Of a stretch of DNA of 64,000 bases, positions 9,674-18,386 are shown piece by piece. The notes below the pieces were generated by a model. The model was given only the letters and a program-made list of their open reading frames with translations, was not told the DNA's origin and did no database searches. Position 1 is the stretch's first letter, and every line of letters begins with the position of its first letter. Source of the DNA: a bacterium (GTDB lineage: Bacteria > Vulcanimicrobiota > Vulcanimicrobiia > Vulcanimicrobiales > SCRA01). The stretch spans positions 1 to 64,000 of the forward strand of contig SCRA01000043.1 of assembly GCA_004297985.1 (NCBI GenBank), in the 5' to 3' direction. The position numbers and the translations under genes are program-made.

Positions 9674-10581
9674 GACACATCAGCCGATCGTCTCGACCGC
9701 CTACTCTTCATCCTTCCCATGATGCCCTCGGGACGGAAGACGATGAGCAGGACAAGAGCAAGGCCGATGATCATGAAACGCAGAGCCGACTGTTGATTCG
9801 CGGAGAAGATATGCACGTAATCCTGGAGCACGATCGAGCCCTGCAGGAAGAAGATCAAGACGAACGCCCCGATCACCGGCCCGAGCAGGCTTCCGACCCC
9901 ACCCAAAATCAGCGCGATAAAGGTATTGAAGGTAACGTCGGGCGAGAACTGGTCCGGCGATATGTACTGTACCCAATGCGCATAGAGTGCGCCGGCAAGT
10001 CCAGCAATCGCGGAGCCGACCACGAGTACGAGCACCTTGTAGCCGACCGTGTTCTTTCCCAATGCCTGCGCCGCAGACTCATTGGCCTGAATCGCTCGCA
10101 AGAGGCGCCCCAACGGGGAATGGCCGATCTGCCAAATGAGATATGCCGTGAACGCGGTCAGCGCGGCGATTGTCAGGAGCGCCAACGGAGCGGAGAGGTG
10201 GGGGCCAAGCGCCGCAAACGGCCGATGAATGCCCGTTATGCCGATCGCGCCGTGCGTCAACTGCCGCTCGTTCAATACGACCAGGAGCGCCAGCTCGGAG
10301 AAGCCCAAGGTGACCACCGCGAAGTAATCGCCCCCCAAACGGATGGTGAGCAGCCCCAGCGGGTAGCTCGCTAACGCCGCCAGGGCTGCCCCCGCTGCCC
10401 ATCCGGCCAGAAGCGGCCAGTGGAGATCAACCGTGAGGAGTGCACTCGTATAGGCGCCGATTGCGACGAACGCAACGTACCCGAAGTTGATGATACCGGT
10501 GAAGCCCATCTGGAGATTCAAGCCCAGTGCCAGCATCGTATAGATGAGGCCGAAGGCGATGACCGTATAGACGTACGTCAT
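9670..10581 (-). CDS. livM: Branched-chain-type ABC importer permease, LivM-like (operon 1)
   Basis: An inner-membrane permease of 303 residues with several strongly hydrophobic spans. The LivM hallmarks are GLNLQMGFTGIINFGYVAFVAIGAY near the N-terminus, the cytoplasmic coupling segment SPLGRLLRAIQANESAAQALG, and GGVGSLLGPVIGA before the last spans. The start at 10579-10581 overlaps the livH stop (ATGA). The longer open frame upstream lies within livH and is not used. Confidence 0.92.
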   Translation of the reverse strand: MTYVYTVIAFGLIYTMLALGLNLQMGFTGIINFGYVAFVAIGAYTSALLTVDLHWPLLAGWAAGAALAALASYPLGLLTIRLGGDYFAVVTLGFSELALLVVLNERQLTHGAIGITGIHRPFAALGPHLSAPLALLTIAALTAFTAYLIWQIGHSPLGRLLRAIQANESAAQALGKNTVGYKVLVLVVGSAIAGLAGALYAHWVQYISPDQFSPDVTFNTFIALILGGVGSLLGPVIGAFVLIFFLQGSIVLQDYVHIFSANQQSALRFMIIGLALVLLIVFRPEGIMGRMKSRRSRRSADVS

Positions 10582-11447
10582 GCTCTCACCGCCTCTCCAA
10601 ACAACCCACGCGGCCTCACCAGCAGGACGATCATGATCAGGAAGAAGGCGATACCCTCCTCGTAACTGGTTGGGATCCACATGATGCCCAACTGGCTGAC
10701 CAACCCCATGAGAAACGCACCGACGGCGGCGCCGAAGGGATTTGAGATGCCGCCGAAGATCGCAGCCGCGAAGGCCAGCAACAACACATCCCAGCCTAGC
10801 GTTGGGGAGATCACGTTCCTCGCGCCCAAGAGAATGCCGGCCGCTCCCGCCAGCACCGACACGAGTATCCACATCGCTAAGTGAATACGCGCCGGGCTGA
10901 TTCCACTGAGCCTGGCCAAGAAAGGGTTATCCGAGACGGCACGCATGCGCCTCCCAATCTGGGTTCCTCGAAACATCCACCACACACCAAGGAGCGCACC
11001 AAACGCGACGCCCAAAAGCACGAGATCCAGCGGCCTCACGACAACGAGGCCGAGACGAACACCACGCTCGGCAGGCAGCGGAAATGTCTGAAAGTCGCTG
11101 CCGAACGAGAAGATGACGCCGTAGCGCAGGAATAGCTCTACCCCGATCGACGCGATGAAGAGATTGAGCATCGGGCGTCCTGCGAGGTACCGATAGACTC
11201 CTAGGTGCATCCCGACACCCGTAGCGGCTGAGATCGCGAGGCCAAAGAGCACCGCGAGGGGCAGGGGTAGGTGCCAGACCCCTGCCGCCAGCCACGCGGC
11301 ATAGGCCGCGATCGTCATGAGCGAACCGTGAGCGAGGTGAGGAAAGCCGGCGATGCGCCACACGAGCGCCAACCCCAGCGCCGGCAGTGCAAGGATCGCC
11401 CCCAGGACCACGCCATCGACGATGTGTTGCGCGAGTTCAGCTATCAT
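10578..11447 (-). CDS. livH: Branched-chain-type ABC importer permease, LivH-like (operon 1)
   Basis: A 289-residue hydrophobic permease that would pair with the LivM-like subunit. The family features are the early FPHLAHGSLMTIAAYAAWL segment, a cytoplasmic loop QIGRRMRAVSDNPFLARLSGI that docks an ATPase, and the near-terminal FGGISNPFGAAVGAFLMGL. It lies 21 bases after the binding-protein gene and is coupled to livM by a 4-base overlap. Confidence 0.92.
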   Translation of the reverse strand: MIAELAQHIVDGVVLGAILALPALGLALVWRIAGFPHLAHGSLMTIAAYAAWLAAGVWHLPLPLAVLFGLAISAATGVGMHLGVYRYLAGRPMLNLFIASIGVELFLRYGVIFSFGSDFQTFPLPAERGVRLGLVVVRPLDLVLLGVAFGALLGVWWMFRGTQIGRRMRAVSDNPFLARLSGISPARIHLAMWILVSVLAGAAGILLGARNVISPTLGWDVLLLAFAAAIFGGISNPFGAAVGAFLMGLVSQLGIMWIPTSYEEGIAFFLIMIVLLVRPRGLFGEAVRA

Positions 11448-11468
11448 GACGTTTGCCTACCTTGCGGT

Positions 11469-12731
11469 CTAGATGAGTTCCCGAGCCGGGTAGAGCTCCA
11501 ACTGCTGCCGCGACGTTCCATCGAGTCTCCAAACCGCGAAGTTACTCACGATATCGTGATGGTCGTCGAAGTCACAAGGGCCCGAGGCACCTTGGTAGTT
11601 GATCTTCTTGCCTTCTCTCAGAAGCTTCGCCCCAGTCGCGAAGTCGTAGACCTCGACTCCCGGAGGGCCCGCGATGTCGCGCATCTTGGCCGCCACGGCC
11701 GCAGCGTCAGTCGACTTCGCCGCCTCCATAGCCAGCGCCAACAAGTTCATCTGATCGTGAGCCTGAGCCGGCCAGAAGTTATCGGCGAGGCTAGAGCCCG
11801 TGGCCGCCTGGAACGTATCGGCGAACGCCTTGTAGCCAGGCTGCGTCACCGGCGGTATGCCGTCGACGGCAAAAAAGCCATTGACGACCGCCGCACCAAC
11901 GTTCTTCACCAACGCATCGTTGAACGCGAAGCCAGGACCCATGACATGCGTCTTGACATTCGCGGCATACCACTCTTTCGCAATGATGGAGGCATCCGGT
12001 GTATACCCGACGATGATGAGCAGGTCCGGATTCCCCTGCAGCGCTTTCTGGACCTCACCCGCGTACGACGCCGCCTTGGGATTGTAGATGACGATATTTT
12101 CGATGTTCGGCATGCCCAGACGCCGCCATTCACCTTGAATGGCATCGCGCATCGTCAGCGCGTACGGGTTGTTCAACACCAAGAGCGCCAGCTTGCGATA
12201 GCCTTGCTTCTTCGAGAACCTCGCCATGGCAAGACCATACGGGCGGTCTGTCGGCTGAGTCCGGAAGACCAGACGGCGATACTTCGGCGAGGTAACGTCT
12301 CCCGCACCCGACGTGTTCATCTCCAGCACGCCCGCCTGCGTCGTGATGGGCAGCACAGCGAGCGTAACGGCGCTGGACCACGTACCGATGATCGCCCCGA
12401 CGTGGTTCAGGCTGATGAGCTTCTGCGCAGCGGCGACTGCGGCATCGGGGCTCGTCTGGCTGTCTTCGCTGATGATGCGGAGCTGGCGCCCGATCGGTCC
12501 GCCCGCCTTATTGATGCTATCCGCGGTGATCTCGATCGCCTTGAGCATATTCGGGCCGTACGGCGCTCCGCCGCCGGTCAACGGAACCATGACGCCCACG
12601 GGAATATCGGGCCCGCCCTTGGCGAAAGCCGGCAGGTTAAAGGCAAGCCCGCTTGCGAGACCCGAGAAGATTCCCGCCGCAGAGGCTCCCGCCCCGAGGA
12701 CGAAATGCTTACGAGTGACATCTTGACGCAT
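11469..12731 (-). CDS. Periplasmic substrate-binding protein of importer operon 1
   Basis: A type I periplasmic binding fold (Leu/Ile/Val-binding type) of 420 residues. The first 37 residues are an export signal with a TRKHF stretch and a hydrophobic core ending AFA; an arginine-lysine pair makes Tat export possible but not certain. The mature part opens with DIPVGVMVPLTGGGAPYG, the classic first strand and ligand loop. GGAGAA precedes the ATG. The preferred ligand (amino acid, amide or small organic acid) cannot be deduced. It is the second gene of the operon, after the unrecognised 450-residue protein. Confidence 0.9.
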   Translation of the reverse strand: MRQDVTRKHFVLGAGASAAGIFSGLASGLAFNLPAFAKGGPDIPVGVMVPLTGGGAPYGPNMLKAIEITADSINKAGGPIGRQLRIISEDSQTSPDAAVAAAQKLISLNHVGAIIGTWSSAVTLAVLPITTQAGVLEMNTSGAGDVTSPKYRRLVFRTQPTDRPYGLAMARFSKKQGYRKLALLVLNNPYALTMRDAIQGEWRRLGMPNIENIVIYNPKAASYAGEVQKALQGNPDLLIIVGYTPDASIIAKEWYAANVKTHVMGPGFAFNDALVKNVGAAVVNGFFAVDGIPPVTQPGYKAFADTFQAATGSSLADNFWPAQAHDQMNLLALAMEAAKSTDAAAVAAKMRDIAGPPGVEVYDFATGAKLLREGKKINYQGASGPCDFDDHHDIVSNFAVWRLDGTSRQQLELYPARELI

Positions 12732-12823
12732 GTTCTTCGTACCTTCTCCTCTATCGCCGAGGCGCGGACGTCCGCATCCCGTCACAGAACGCATCGCAAC
12801 GGTCGAGTTGTGAAATACGCCGG

Positions 12824-14176
12824 CTAGATGATGTACCCCAGACGCTCCATGCGGCGTAGATAGAGCTCTGGCTTCGCGGGCTCCCAGGGCAGAGGCTCGA
12901 TCGGGTCAACTGGCGCGAAGCGCGGGTGAATCGGCCTTCCGCTCAGCTCTGGAAGCCACGACTCCTGAAAGTCGATCTCCCGATCGAACGTGGCGTCGAT
13001 CGTGCCGGTGACGCGATCGAAAAAGTGTTGGATACCGGAAGGGCCTAACGCCCCGATTTCGGACGGAAGATTGCCGTCCGCGACGTGGTGCTGGAACGCG
13101 CGCTCGAGCGAACCGACCAAGCCGAGCAGGTCCACCTTTGCGCCGCGCAGCCGATGCTGGAACGCGACCTGACAGAGGGCGAAGCGTACCGCTCGGTCTT
13201 GCAGCTCGCGATCCCGAACGGAGTCCGGAGCCGCACCCAGGCCCGCTTCGCCATTGAACTCGCCGGCGTTACCGCCGCTCGCGAAGAATGGCCGTACGAT
13301 TGCAATGGCGTCGATCCAGCCATCGAAACGAGTCGGAACCATCCGATCGCCGAGGCGAACCGCCAGCCAACGATCGGCGATTCCGGCCCGGCGCGCCTCT
13401 TCGACCCACGACTTCGCAACCGTCTGCGTGCCCTGCTTCACCGCGGAGGTGATGCGTGGAAAAGGCGGGATCAGCTCCGCTTCACCACCGACTGGCCTGC
13501 CGTTAGCCGCGCCAGAAAGAGGTTGACCTGCCAGCACACGACCGATGTTCGCGGCATCCTGACCCTGCGAGAGGCCCAAACCCAGCGGAAGCTGGTCAAA
13601 CGAAACTTGTGGAAGGGGCCGCGTCACCTCGTAGGAGTATCCATGCGTCGAGGCGCCGGCAGTACGATCCGGATGGGGGGCGAACCCGCGCGAGCGCTCG
13701 ATGACTTCCCAGCGCCAAGCGAGCGCGATCTCCGCCTGATCGAAGAACTCGGTGACGACGCGTTGTACTTCGGCCCGCTCACCGGTCGTAAAGGCCGGCG
13801 AGTCGTCGATCGCATCGCGATATGCATCCCGCATGAACTTGAGGTAGAGAACGTACTGCCACAGACGCGTGTCGATCTTCCAGTGAAAGTCCGCCTGCCA
13901 TCGGCCATAGCGAGTCGCTGCGTTACCGCCCGACCAGGACGTCACCTCCTGCGTGTCGAGCTGCGGCACTTTGCCGCCATCGACAAATCCGAAGATACTC
14001 TTCGTCGTCACGTTGGCGGCATGGATCCAGCCGTCGATCTTCGTGGTGAAGATTCCGTCCGCAATCGGAATTCGCAGCAGCTCGTCGACCGCGCCGGCCG
14101 CGCACGCCTGCTTGAACCAGTTGCGGCCAATCTCGTCATCTAAACTCGCGAGCTTATCAAGAATAAGTCGATTCAT
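12824..14176 (-). CDS. Unrecognised 450-residue protein with an internal duplication, first gene of importer operon 1
   Basis: I cannot assign a family. No signal peptide or membrane span is visible, so it is probably cytoplasmic. Two segments are clearly homologous: residues 20-68 and 257-302, each opening with W-x3-A-x2-AG-x2-D and reaching T-x2-DGWI-x-A and a closing GG. A tryptophan- and aromatic-rich helical region (92-165) separates them, then a proline-glycine linker. So it looks like a tandem two-domain protein. It heads the operon for a branched-chain-type importer and diverges from proline dehydrogenase, so an enzyme acting on the imported compound is a reasonable guess, no more. 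Confidence 0.75.
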   Translation of the reverse strand: MNRLILDKLASLDDEIGRNWFKQACAAGAVDELLRIPIADGIFTTKIDGWIHAANVTTKSIFGFVDGGKVPQLDTQEVTSWSGGNAATRYGRWQADFHWKIDTRLWQYVLYLKFMRDAYRDAIDDSPAFTTGERAEVQRVVTEFFDQAEIALAWRWEVIERSRGFAPHPDRTAGASTHGYSYEVTRPLPQVSFDQLPLGLGLSQGQDAANIGRVLAGQPLSGAANGRPVGGEAELIPPFPRITSAVKQGTQTVAKSWVEEARRAGIADRWLAVRLGDRMVPTRFDGWIDAIAIVRPFFASGGNAGEFNGEAGLGAAPDSVRDRELQDRAVRFALCQVAFQHRLRGAKVDLLGLVGSLERAFQHHVADGNLPSEIGALGPSGIQHFFDRVTGTIDATFDREIDFQESWLPELSGRPIHPRFAPVDPIEPLPWEPAKPELYLRRMERLGYII

Positions 14177-14212
14177 GAAACATCCTCATGGACCGTCCGT
14201 TTATCGGTTTAC

Positions 14213-14242
14213 TTGACTCAAGTGCGGTTGGCGGATTATACC
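14213..14242 (+). promoter_or_regulatory. Probable promoter of the proline dehydrogenase gene
   Basis: A -35 TTGACT (14213-14218), an 18-base spacer and a -10 TATACC (14237-14242) lie 75 bases before the ATG at 14317. This is the only good sigma-70-like pair in the 140-base divergent gap. Confidence 0.55.
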
Positions 14243-14316
14243 ATTACGGTAACGAGTTGCGCAAGCCGTTGCGCTCGCGCCTCGACCCTCATCCGAAACA
14301 GGAGTGATGCCGGACC

Positions 14317-15207
14317 ATGGCTCTACTCGAGCGCGCGATTGCAAGTCCCCGCTTTCAAGAGCGTTGTTTCTTCCTAGCCAAACGTTTCGTTGCAGGCGAA
14401 ACGACAGGACACGCGATCGATGCGGTGCGCCGTCTCAACGCAGACGGGCTGAGCGCAACGCTCGACTTCCTCGGTGAGGACGTCTCAGATGCTACGGAGG
14501 CACGCGCATCCGCACATCAGACATTGCGGACGATCGAGGAGATCGATAACGCCGGCGTTGACGCGAACATCTCCGTCAAGTTGACGGCACTCGGTCTCAC
14601 GATCGATGAAGATCTCGCTGCCGATCATCTCATGCAGATCGCCGAGCGTGCGTTGCACAACCACGATCCCTTCGTCCGAGTCGACATGGAAGGCAGCGAC
14701 GTCGTCGACGCCACACTCCGCGTCGTAGAGCGCATCTATTCCGGCCATGACAACGTCGGCGTGGTGCTGCAGGCCTACCTGCATCGCACCGAGCGCGATC
14801 TCGAGCGCGCAATCGCGCTGCGGCAGCGCGTACGGGTGGTCAAAGGCGCCTACAACGAGCCGGCTGCCATTGCTTACAAGAACATGGCCGAGATCCGGCG
14901 CCGCTACCTAGAACTTACGAGGCGTCTCCTCACGGACGGCCACTACCCGGCCATCGCCACGCATGACGTCTCGTTGATCGAGCGCGTCATGCACATGGCC
15001 GAGGAGCTCGGGGTGACGAAGGATCGCTTCGAGTTTCAGATGCTCTACGGAATCAGAACGGATACACAACGGCGACTCGCCGTCAACGGCTATCGCGTCC
15101 GCGTCTACGTCCCGTTCGGCAGCCATTGGGCGGGCTACTTTTATCGACGCCTGGCCGAACGTAAGGAAAACGTCTTGTTCGTGCTTCAGTCGCTCTTCAC
15201 GAAGTGA
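14317..15207 (+). CDS. Proline dehydrogenase (monofunctional, FAD-dependent)
   Basis: This enzyme oxidises L-proline to delta-1-pyrroline-5-carboxylate and passes electrons to the quinone pool. At 296 residues it has only the beta/alpha-barrel catalytic domain, not the PutA fusion. Family signatures are the NISVKLTALGL strand, VRVDMEGSD, VVLQAYLHRTERDL, VVKGAYNEP (FAD/substrate contact) and the C-terminal YVPFGSHWAGYFYRRLAERKEN block with the paired arginines that bind the proline carboxylate. No pyrroline-carboxylate dehydrogenase is adjacent. Its 3' end overlaps the convergent GGDEF-EAL gene by 22 bases. It diverges from importer operon 1, which may import the substrate. Confidence 0.94.
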   Translation: MALLERAIASPRFQERCFFLAKRFVAGETTGHAIDAVRRLNADGLSATLDFLGEDVSDATEARASAHQTLRTIEEIDNAGVDANISVKLTALGLTIDEDLAADHLMQIAERALHNHDPFVRVDMEGSDVVDATLRVVERIYSGHDNVGVVLQAYLHRTERDLERAIALRQRVRVVKGAYNEPAAIAYKNMAEIRRRYLELTRRLLTDGHYPAIATHDVSLIERVMHMAEELGVTKDRFEFQMLYGIRTDTQRRLAVNGYRVRVYVPFGSHWAGYFYRRLAERKENVLFVLQSLFTK

Positions 15208-17624
15208 TCCGCATCGACGGCGCCTGCATCGGCTTCTCCGGCGTAACGATCTCGTTCAGCGGCTAGCAGCCGTGTGCACTCCCCGGCGGCCAACGGCATG
15301 CCGAGCAGATACCCTTGCAGCTCGTCGCACTCCATCGAGCGCAGCAAGTCACGCTGTGCCTCCGTCTCAACGCCTTCGGCGGTTACTTGAAGGCCGAGCG
15401 AATGGCCAAGCGAGATGATCGATCGTGCGATGGCAACACCGAATCGATCCTCGGGCATATCCTTGACGAATTGACGGTCGATCTTCAGGGTATCGACGCG
15501 CATGCTCTTGAGGTACTGCAGCGAGCTGAATCCGGTGCCGAAGTCGTCGATCGAGAGGCGTGTACCAAGCAAACGCAGTGCGCTGAGCGTCTTGAGAACG
15601 GCCGGCTCGGCATCCAGCATGATGCGCTCGGTGAGCTCCAGCTCGAGGAGGCGTGGGTCGAGCCCCGTCTCCTCGAGCGCCATGTAGACACGATGGGCAA
15701 AGTTGCTGTAGCGCACCTGGTGAGATGAGATGTTGACGCCCATGCGTACCGGACCCAGCCCTTGGTCTTTCCATTCACGACCTTGACGACACGCCTCGTG
15801 CATCACCCAGGCGCCGATCGGGTCGATGAGCCCAACCTCCTCGGCAACCGGCACGAACTCGGTCGGCTCCACTCGCCCCAAGACCGCTGAATTCCAGCGG
15901 ATCAGCGCCTCCACACCCACAATACGCAACGTACGGGCCGACCTCATGGGCTGGTAGACTACCGAGAACTCGTTGTCGGCGAGCCCCACGCGCAGCTGAT
16001 TCTCATTCGAGAACCGGCGCTCGGCTGCAACTTGCAGCTCCTCGTCGAAGAAGGCGATGGCGCCGCGCGCCCGCTTCTTCGCCCGGGACATCGCGGCATC
16101 GGCGGCACGCAGCAGGCTCACTTGATCCATCCCGTTGGCGGGGGCCAGAGCCACCCCTGCGCTCGCGTCGATCTTGTAGTGCTGGCCGTACAGCACGAAA
16201 TCTTCGCCGAACGCCTCGAGTATATATTCGACTCGCTTACCGATCTCTTCGCGCTCGCGTCTGCCTTGGTGGACGATCACGAACTCATCGCCGCTCCAAC
16301 GACAGAGAAAGTCGTTCCCCATCATGCGGGAGCGTAAACGTTCCGCCACGGCCACGAGCAGCTCGTCTCCACGCGCGTGGCCAAGCGCATCGTTGAAAGC
16401 AGCGAAGCCATCGAGATCCGCGAAGATGACCGCCAGCTGGCCGATACTCGTATCGAGCTCTGCGAGGAGCCTCTGCAGGATGCGCTCCAGCGCAAGACGA
16501 TTTGGCAGGCCAGTGAGCGCGTCGTGGTAGGCGAAGTACTCGAGGTGTTGTTTGGCCTCGCGCTCCTCGGTGACGTCGTGCGCCACGCCGGCGACGCCGA
16601 CGATGACGCCGGACCGATCGCGCAGCGGCTCCACGTAGACTTGGAACGTGAGCGAGCCCCAGACGGTCTCAAAGGCCTCCGATCTCCCGACCAGCGCATT
16701 CGCGTGAGCCGGCGTCATAGCGCTATCCGACAACTGTGCTGCTATTTCGGCTACCGTGCGACCGAGCAGCGCCTCCTCGGTAAGGCCGGCCGCTGCCAGC
16801 GCCTTCCCGACCACGAAGGTGACGCGCAACTCCCGATCGGTGCTCCAGACGATCGTGGGAAGCTGCTCGTAGAGCATCTTCAGACGTACTAGCGCCTCTT
16901 CTGCCGCGTTCTCGGCCTCCTTGCGCTCGGTAATATCCACCGAGGTACCGTTCAGCTCCGTAGGGCGCCCGTCGTTGCCAAGGGAGGCTTCGGCACGCGT
17001 CTGCAGCCAGCGAACTGCGCCGCCCGGCAAAACGATGCGGTGATCCAAGACGAAGGCGGTACCATCTCCTAGCGCGCGTTCGAGAGCATCGGAGAGGGCA
17101 AGCAGATCGTCGGGATGAGTACGGTGAAGCAGTATCCCGATGCCCGGTTCTTCTGCGGGTCGCTCCACCCCGTAGAGGCGATACATTCCTTCGGAGCGCT
17201 CGACCCGCGCGCTGCGCACATCGACATGCCAACTGCCCACGTGACCCGCATGTTGTCTTCGTTGCGCCGCGCTGCGGTCCGTTACGTCGCTTACCGAGAC
17301 GGCCACCGCCGGCCGGCCATGCCATGAGACGTTCGATGTCACGATCTCGACGTCGATGATCGAGCCGTCCCGGCGCCGATGACGCCAAAAGCCATCGAAC
17401 GTCGCTGGTGGCGGATCCGTCAAGCATTCATCGAGCAAGAGCGCCGCATCCTCGGTAGGACGAATGTCGGCGAGCGTCATCGCGAAGAACTCGTCGCGCG
17501 AGTACCCGTAATGCTCGAGCGCCGCTTGATTAACCGCCAAGAAGCGCAACGTCTGCGCATCGTACACCCAGGCAGGGTGGGGTGACCGTTCGAAGAGCTC
17601 GCGATACAGGTTGTCGTCATCCAT
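15186..17624 (-). CDS. PAS-PAS-PAS-GGDEF-EAL cyclic-di-GMP enzyme
   Basis: A cytosolic sensor of 812 residues. Three PAS/PAC modules lie at about 8-118, 127-238 and 250-355, then a diguanylate cyclase domain (365-525) and an EAL phosphodiesterase domain (540-790). The cyclase signature is SGDEF (444-448) rather than GGDEF, and the inhibitory RxxD site is absent (MGND). The EAL domain keeps its catalytic set: EAL (572-574), Asn631, ELTE, DDFGTG (693-698), KIDR (714-717), EGVE (750-753) and QGY. Phosphodiesterase activity is therefore the safer prediction. Start MDDDNLY is preferred over an upstream in-frame ATG because the first PAS domain begins there. No membrane spans. Confidence 0.93.
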   Translation of the reverse strand: MDDDNLYRELFERSPHPAWVYDAQTLRFLAVNQAALEHYGYSRDEFFAMTLADIRPTEDAALLLDECLTDPPPATFDGFWRHRRRDGSIIDVEIVTSNVSWHGRPAVAVSVSDVTDRSAAQRRQHAGHVGSWHVDVRSARVERSEGMYRLYGVERPAEEPGIGILLHRTHPDDLLALSDALERALGDGTAFVLDHRIVLPGGAVRWLQTRAEASLGNDGRPTELNGTSVDITERKEAENAAEEALVRLKMLYEQLPTIVWSTDRELRVTFVVGKALAAAGLTEEALLGRTVAEIAAQLSDSAMTPAHANALVGRSEAFETVWGSLTFQVYVEPLRDRSGVIVGVAGVAHDVTEEREAKQHLEYFAYHDALTGLPNRLALERILQRLLAELDTSIGQLAVIFADLDGFAAFNDALGHARGDELLVAVAERLRSRMMGNDFLCRWSGDEFVIVHQGRREREEIGKRVEYILEAFGEDFVLYGQHYKIDASAGVALAPANGMDQVSLLRAADAAMSRAKKRARGAIAFFDEELQVAAERRFSNENQLRVGLADNEFSVVYQPMRSARTLRIVGVEALIRWNSAVLGRVEPTEFVPVAEEVGLIDPIGAWVMHEACRQGREWKDQGLGPVRMGVNISSHQVRYSNFAHRVYMALEETGLDPRLLELELTERIMLDAEPAVLKTLSALRLLGTRLSIDDFGTGFSSLQYLKSMRVDTLKIDRQFVKDMPEDRFGVAIARSIISLGHSLGLQVTAEGVETEAQRDLLRSMECDELQGYLLGMPLAAGECTRLLAAERDRYAGEADAGAVDADHFVKSD

Positions 17625-17748
17625 GGGACAGGCGGCCTTTGAGGGAGGCAAGGAAAACGAGGAACGTCCATTGCTCGTACGGGCGGGCAATTGCCTCTGG
17701 CATCACGTTCTACCCAGATCGTCGCCTATCGCCAACCAATAAGGGCGA

Positions 17749-18105
17749 TCACCCAAGCGAGCCTGTGTATGCCCAGACCTCCATCTCAACGCGCGCCCCG
17801 CGGACCAGCTGCGCACCGATCGTCGTGCGCGCCGGCCGGTGCGCGCCGAAACGGCGTGCCATCGTCTCGTTCATTACGGCGTAGTCGTCGAGATCGGCGA
17901 GATAGACGTTGATCTTCACGACGTGCTGCAAACGCGCGCCTTCGCTCTCGAGAAGCTGTTCGATGTTGTCGATGACGCGTTCGGTCTCAGGGCCGATGCC
18001 GCCCTCGATGAGATGCCCGCCCTGCATGGCGAGCTGGCCGGAGACGGCGAGCCAGCCCCCAGCGGAGGCGATCGGTGCGTTAAAAGCAGGCGGAAACTCG
18101 GGCAT
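17749..18105 (-). CDS. RidA (YjgF/YER057c/UK114) family protein
   Basis: A 118-residue Rid-fold protein. Archetypal RidA hydrolyses reactive enamine/imine intermediates made by PLP enzymes. The conserved features are YLADLDDYAVMNE and the RPARTTIG stretch, whose Arg93 is the position that binds the substrate carboxylate in active RidA. AAAGGGGGG lies just before the ATG at 18105. An export signal is absent. The 281-base gap upstream holds two copies of the AGTGTCGACA decamer, one overlapping a possible leftward promoter (-10 TATAAA at 18212-18217), so it may belong to the same regulon as the next genes. Confidence 0.9.
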   Translation of the reverse strand: MPEFPPAFNAPIASAGGWLAVSGQLAMQGGHLIEGGIGPETERVIDNIEQLLESEGARLQHVVKINVYLADLDDYAVMNETMARRFGAHRPARTTIGAQLVRGARVEMEVWAYTGSLG

Positions 18106-18231
18106 CGTGGGTACCCCCCTTTCATCGGAGCGCGCAACTGCGCGTATTCGCAAGCGTTCAGCCGCATATGCGCCAAGGCCGCATCAATGCCTTCGATTTT
18201 CATTTTTAGAATTTATATCGGGGTTTCGCGA

Positions 18232-18241
18232 AGTGTCGACA
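18232..18241 (+). promoter_or_regulatory. Operator-like site A, AGTGTCGACA
   Basis: The palindromic core TGTCGACA occurs within the decamer shared with three other intergenic sites (18296, 22840 and 22917). Its GTCGAC occupies the -35 position of a possible leftward promoter toward the RidA-like gene. The GT-N2-AC core fits GntR-family operators, and a GntR gene lies at 29343. Confidence 0.6.
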
Positions 18242-18292
18242 TCTCAAGAGCCGTCTCGAAAGGTCACGGTCAACCGCATTGGGAACGTTCGA

Positions 18293-18305
18293 TATAGTGT
18301 CGACA
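18293..18305 (+). promoter_or_regulatory. -10-like box TATAGT overlapping operator-like site B
   Basis: TATAGT at 18293-18298 runs directly into AGTGTCGACA (18296-18305), 64 bases from site A and 82 bases before the binding-protein start at 18387. A repressor bound here would block rightward initiation. The -35 element is poor. Confidence 0.55.
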
Positions 18306-18386
18306 GTCTGAACGGGTGTCCGACGGTCGAACATTTAAAAATCTCGTCCGCTGCCAGCCCACGGGCTTGGCGCGAGGAGGCAATCA

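Noticed and set aside
11271-12827. 518-codon open frame opposite the operon 1 binding protein
   Set aside because: Shadow of a clear gene; Arg-rich product without motifs.
17916-18203. 95-codon frame (MKIEGIDAALAH...) covering the start of the RidA-like gene
   Set aside because: It overlaps the RidA-like gene out of frame and loses sensible composition after 30 codons; at most a leader peptide, for which there is no other evidence.
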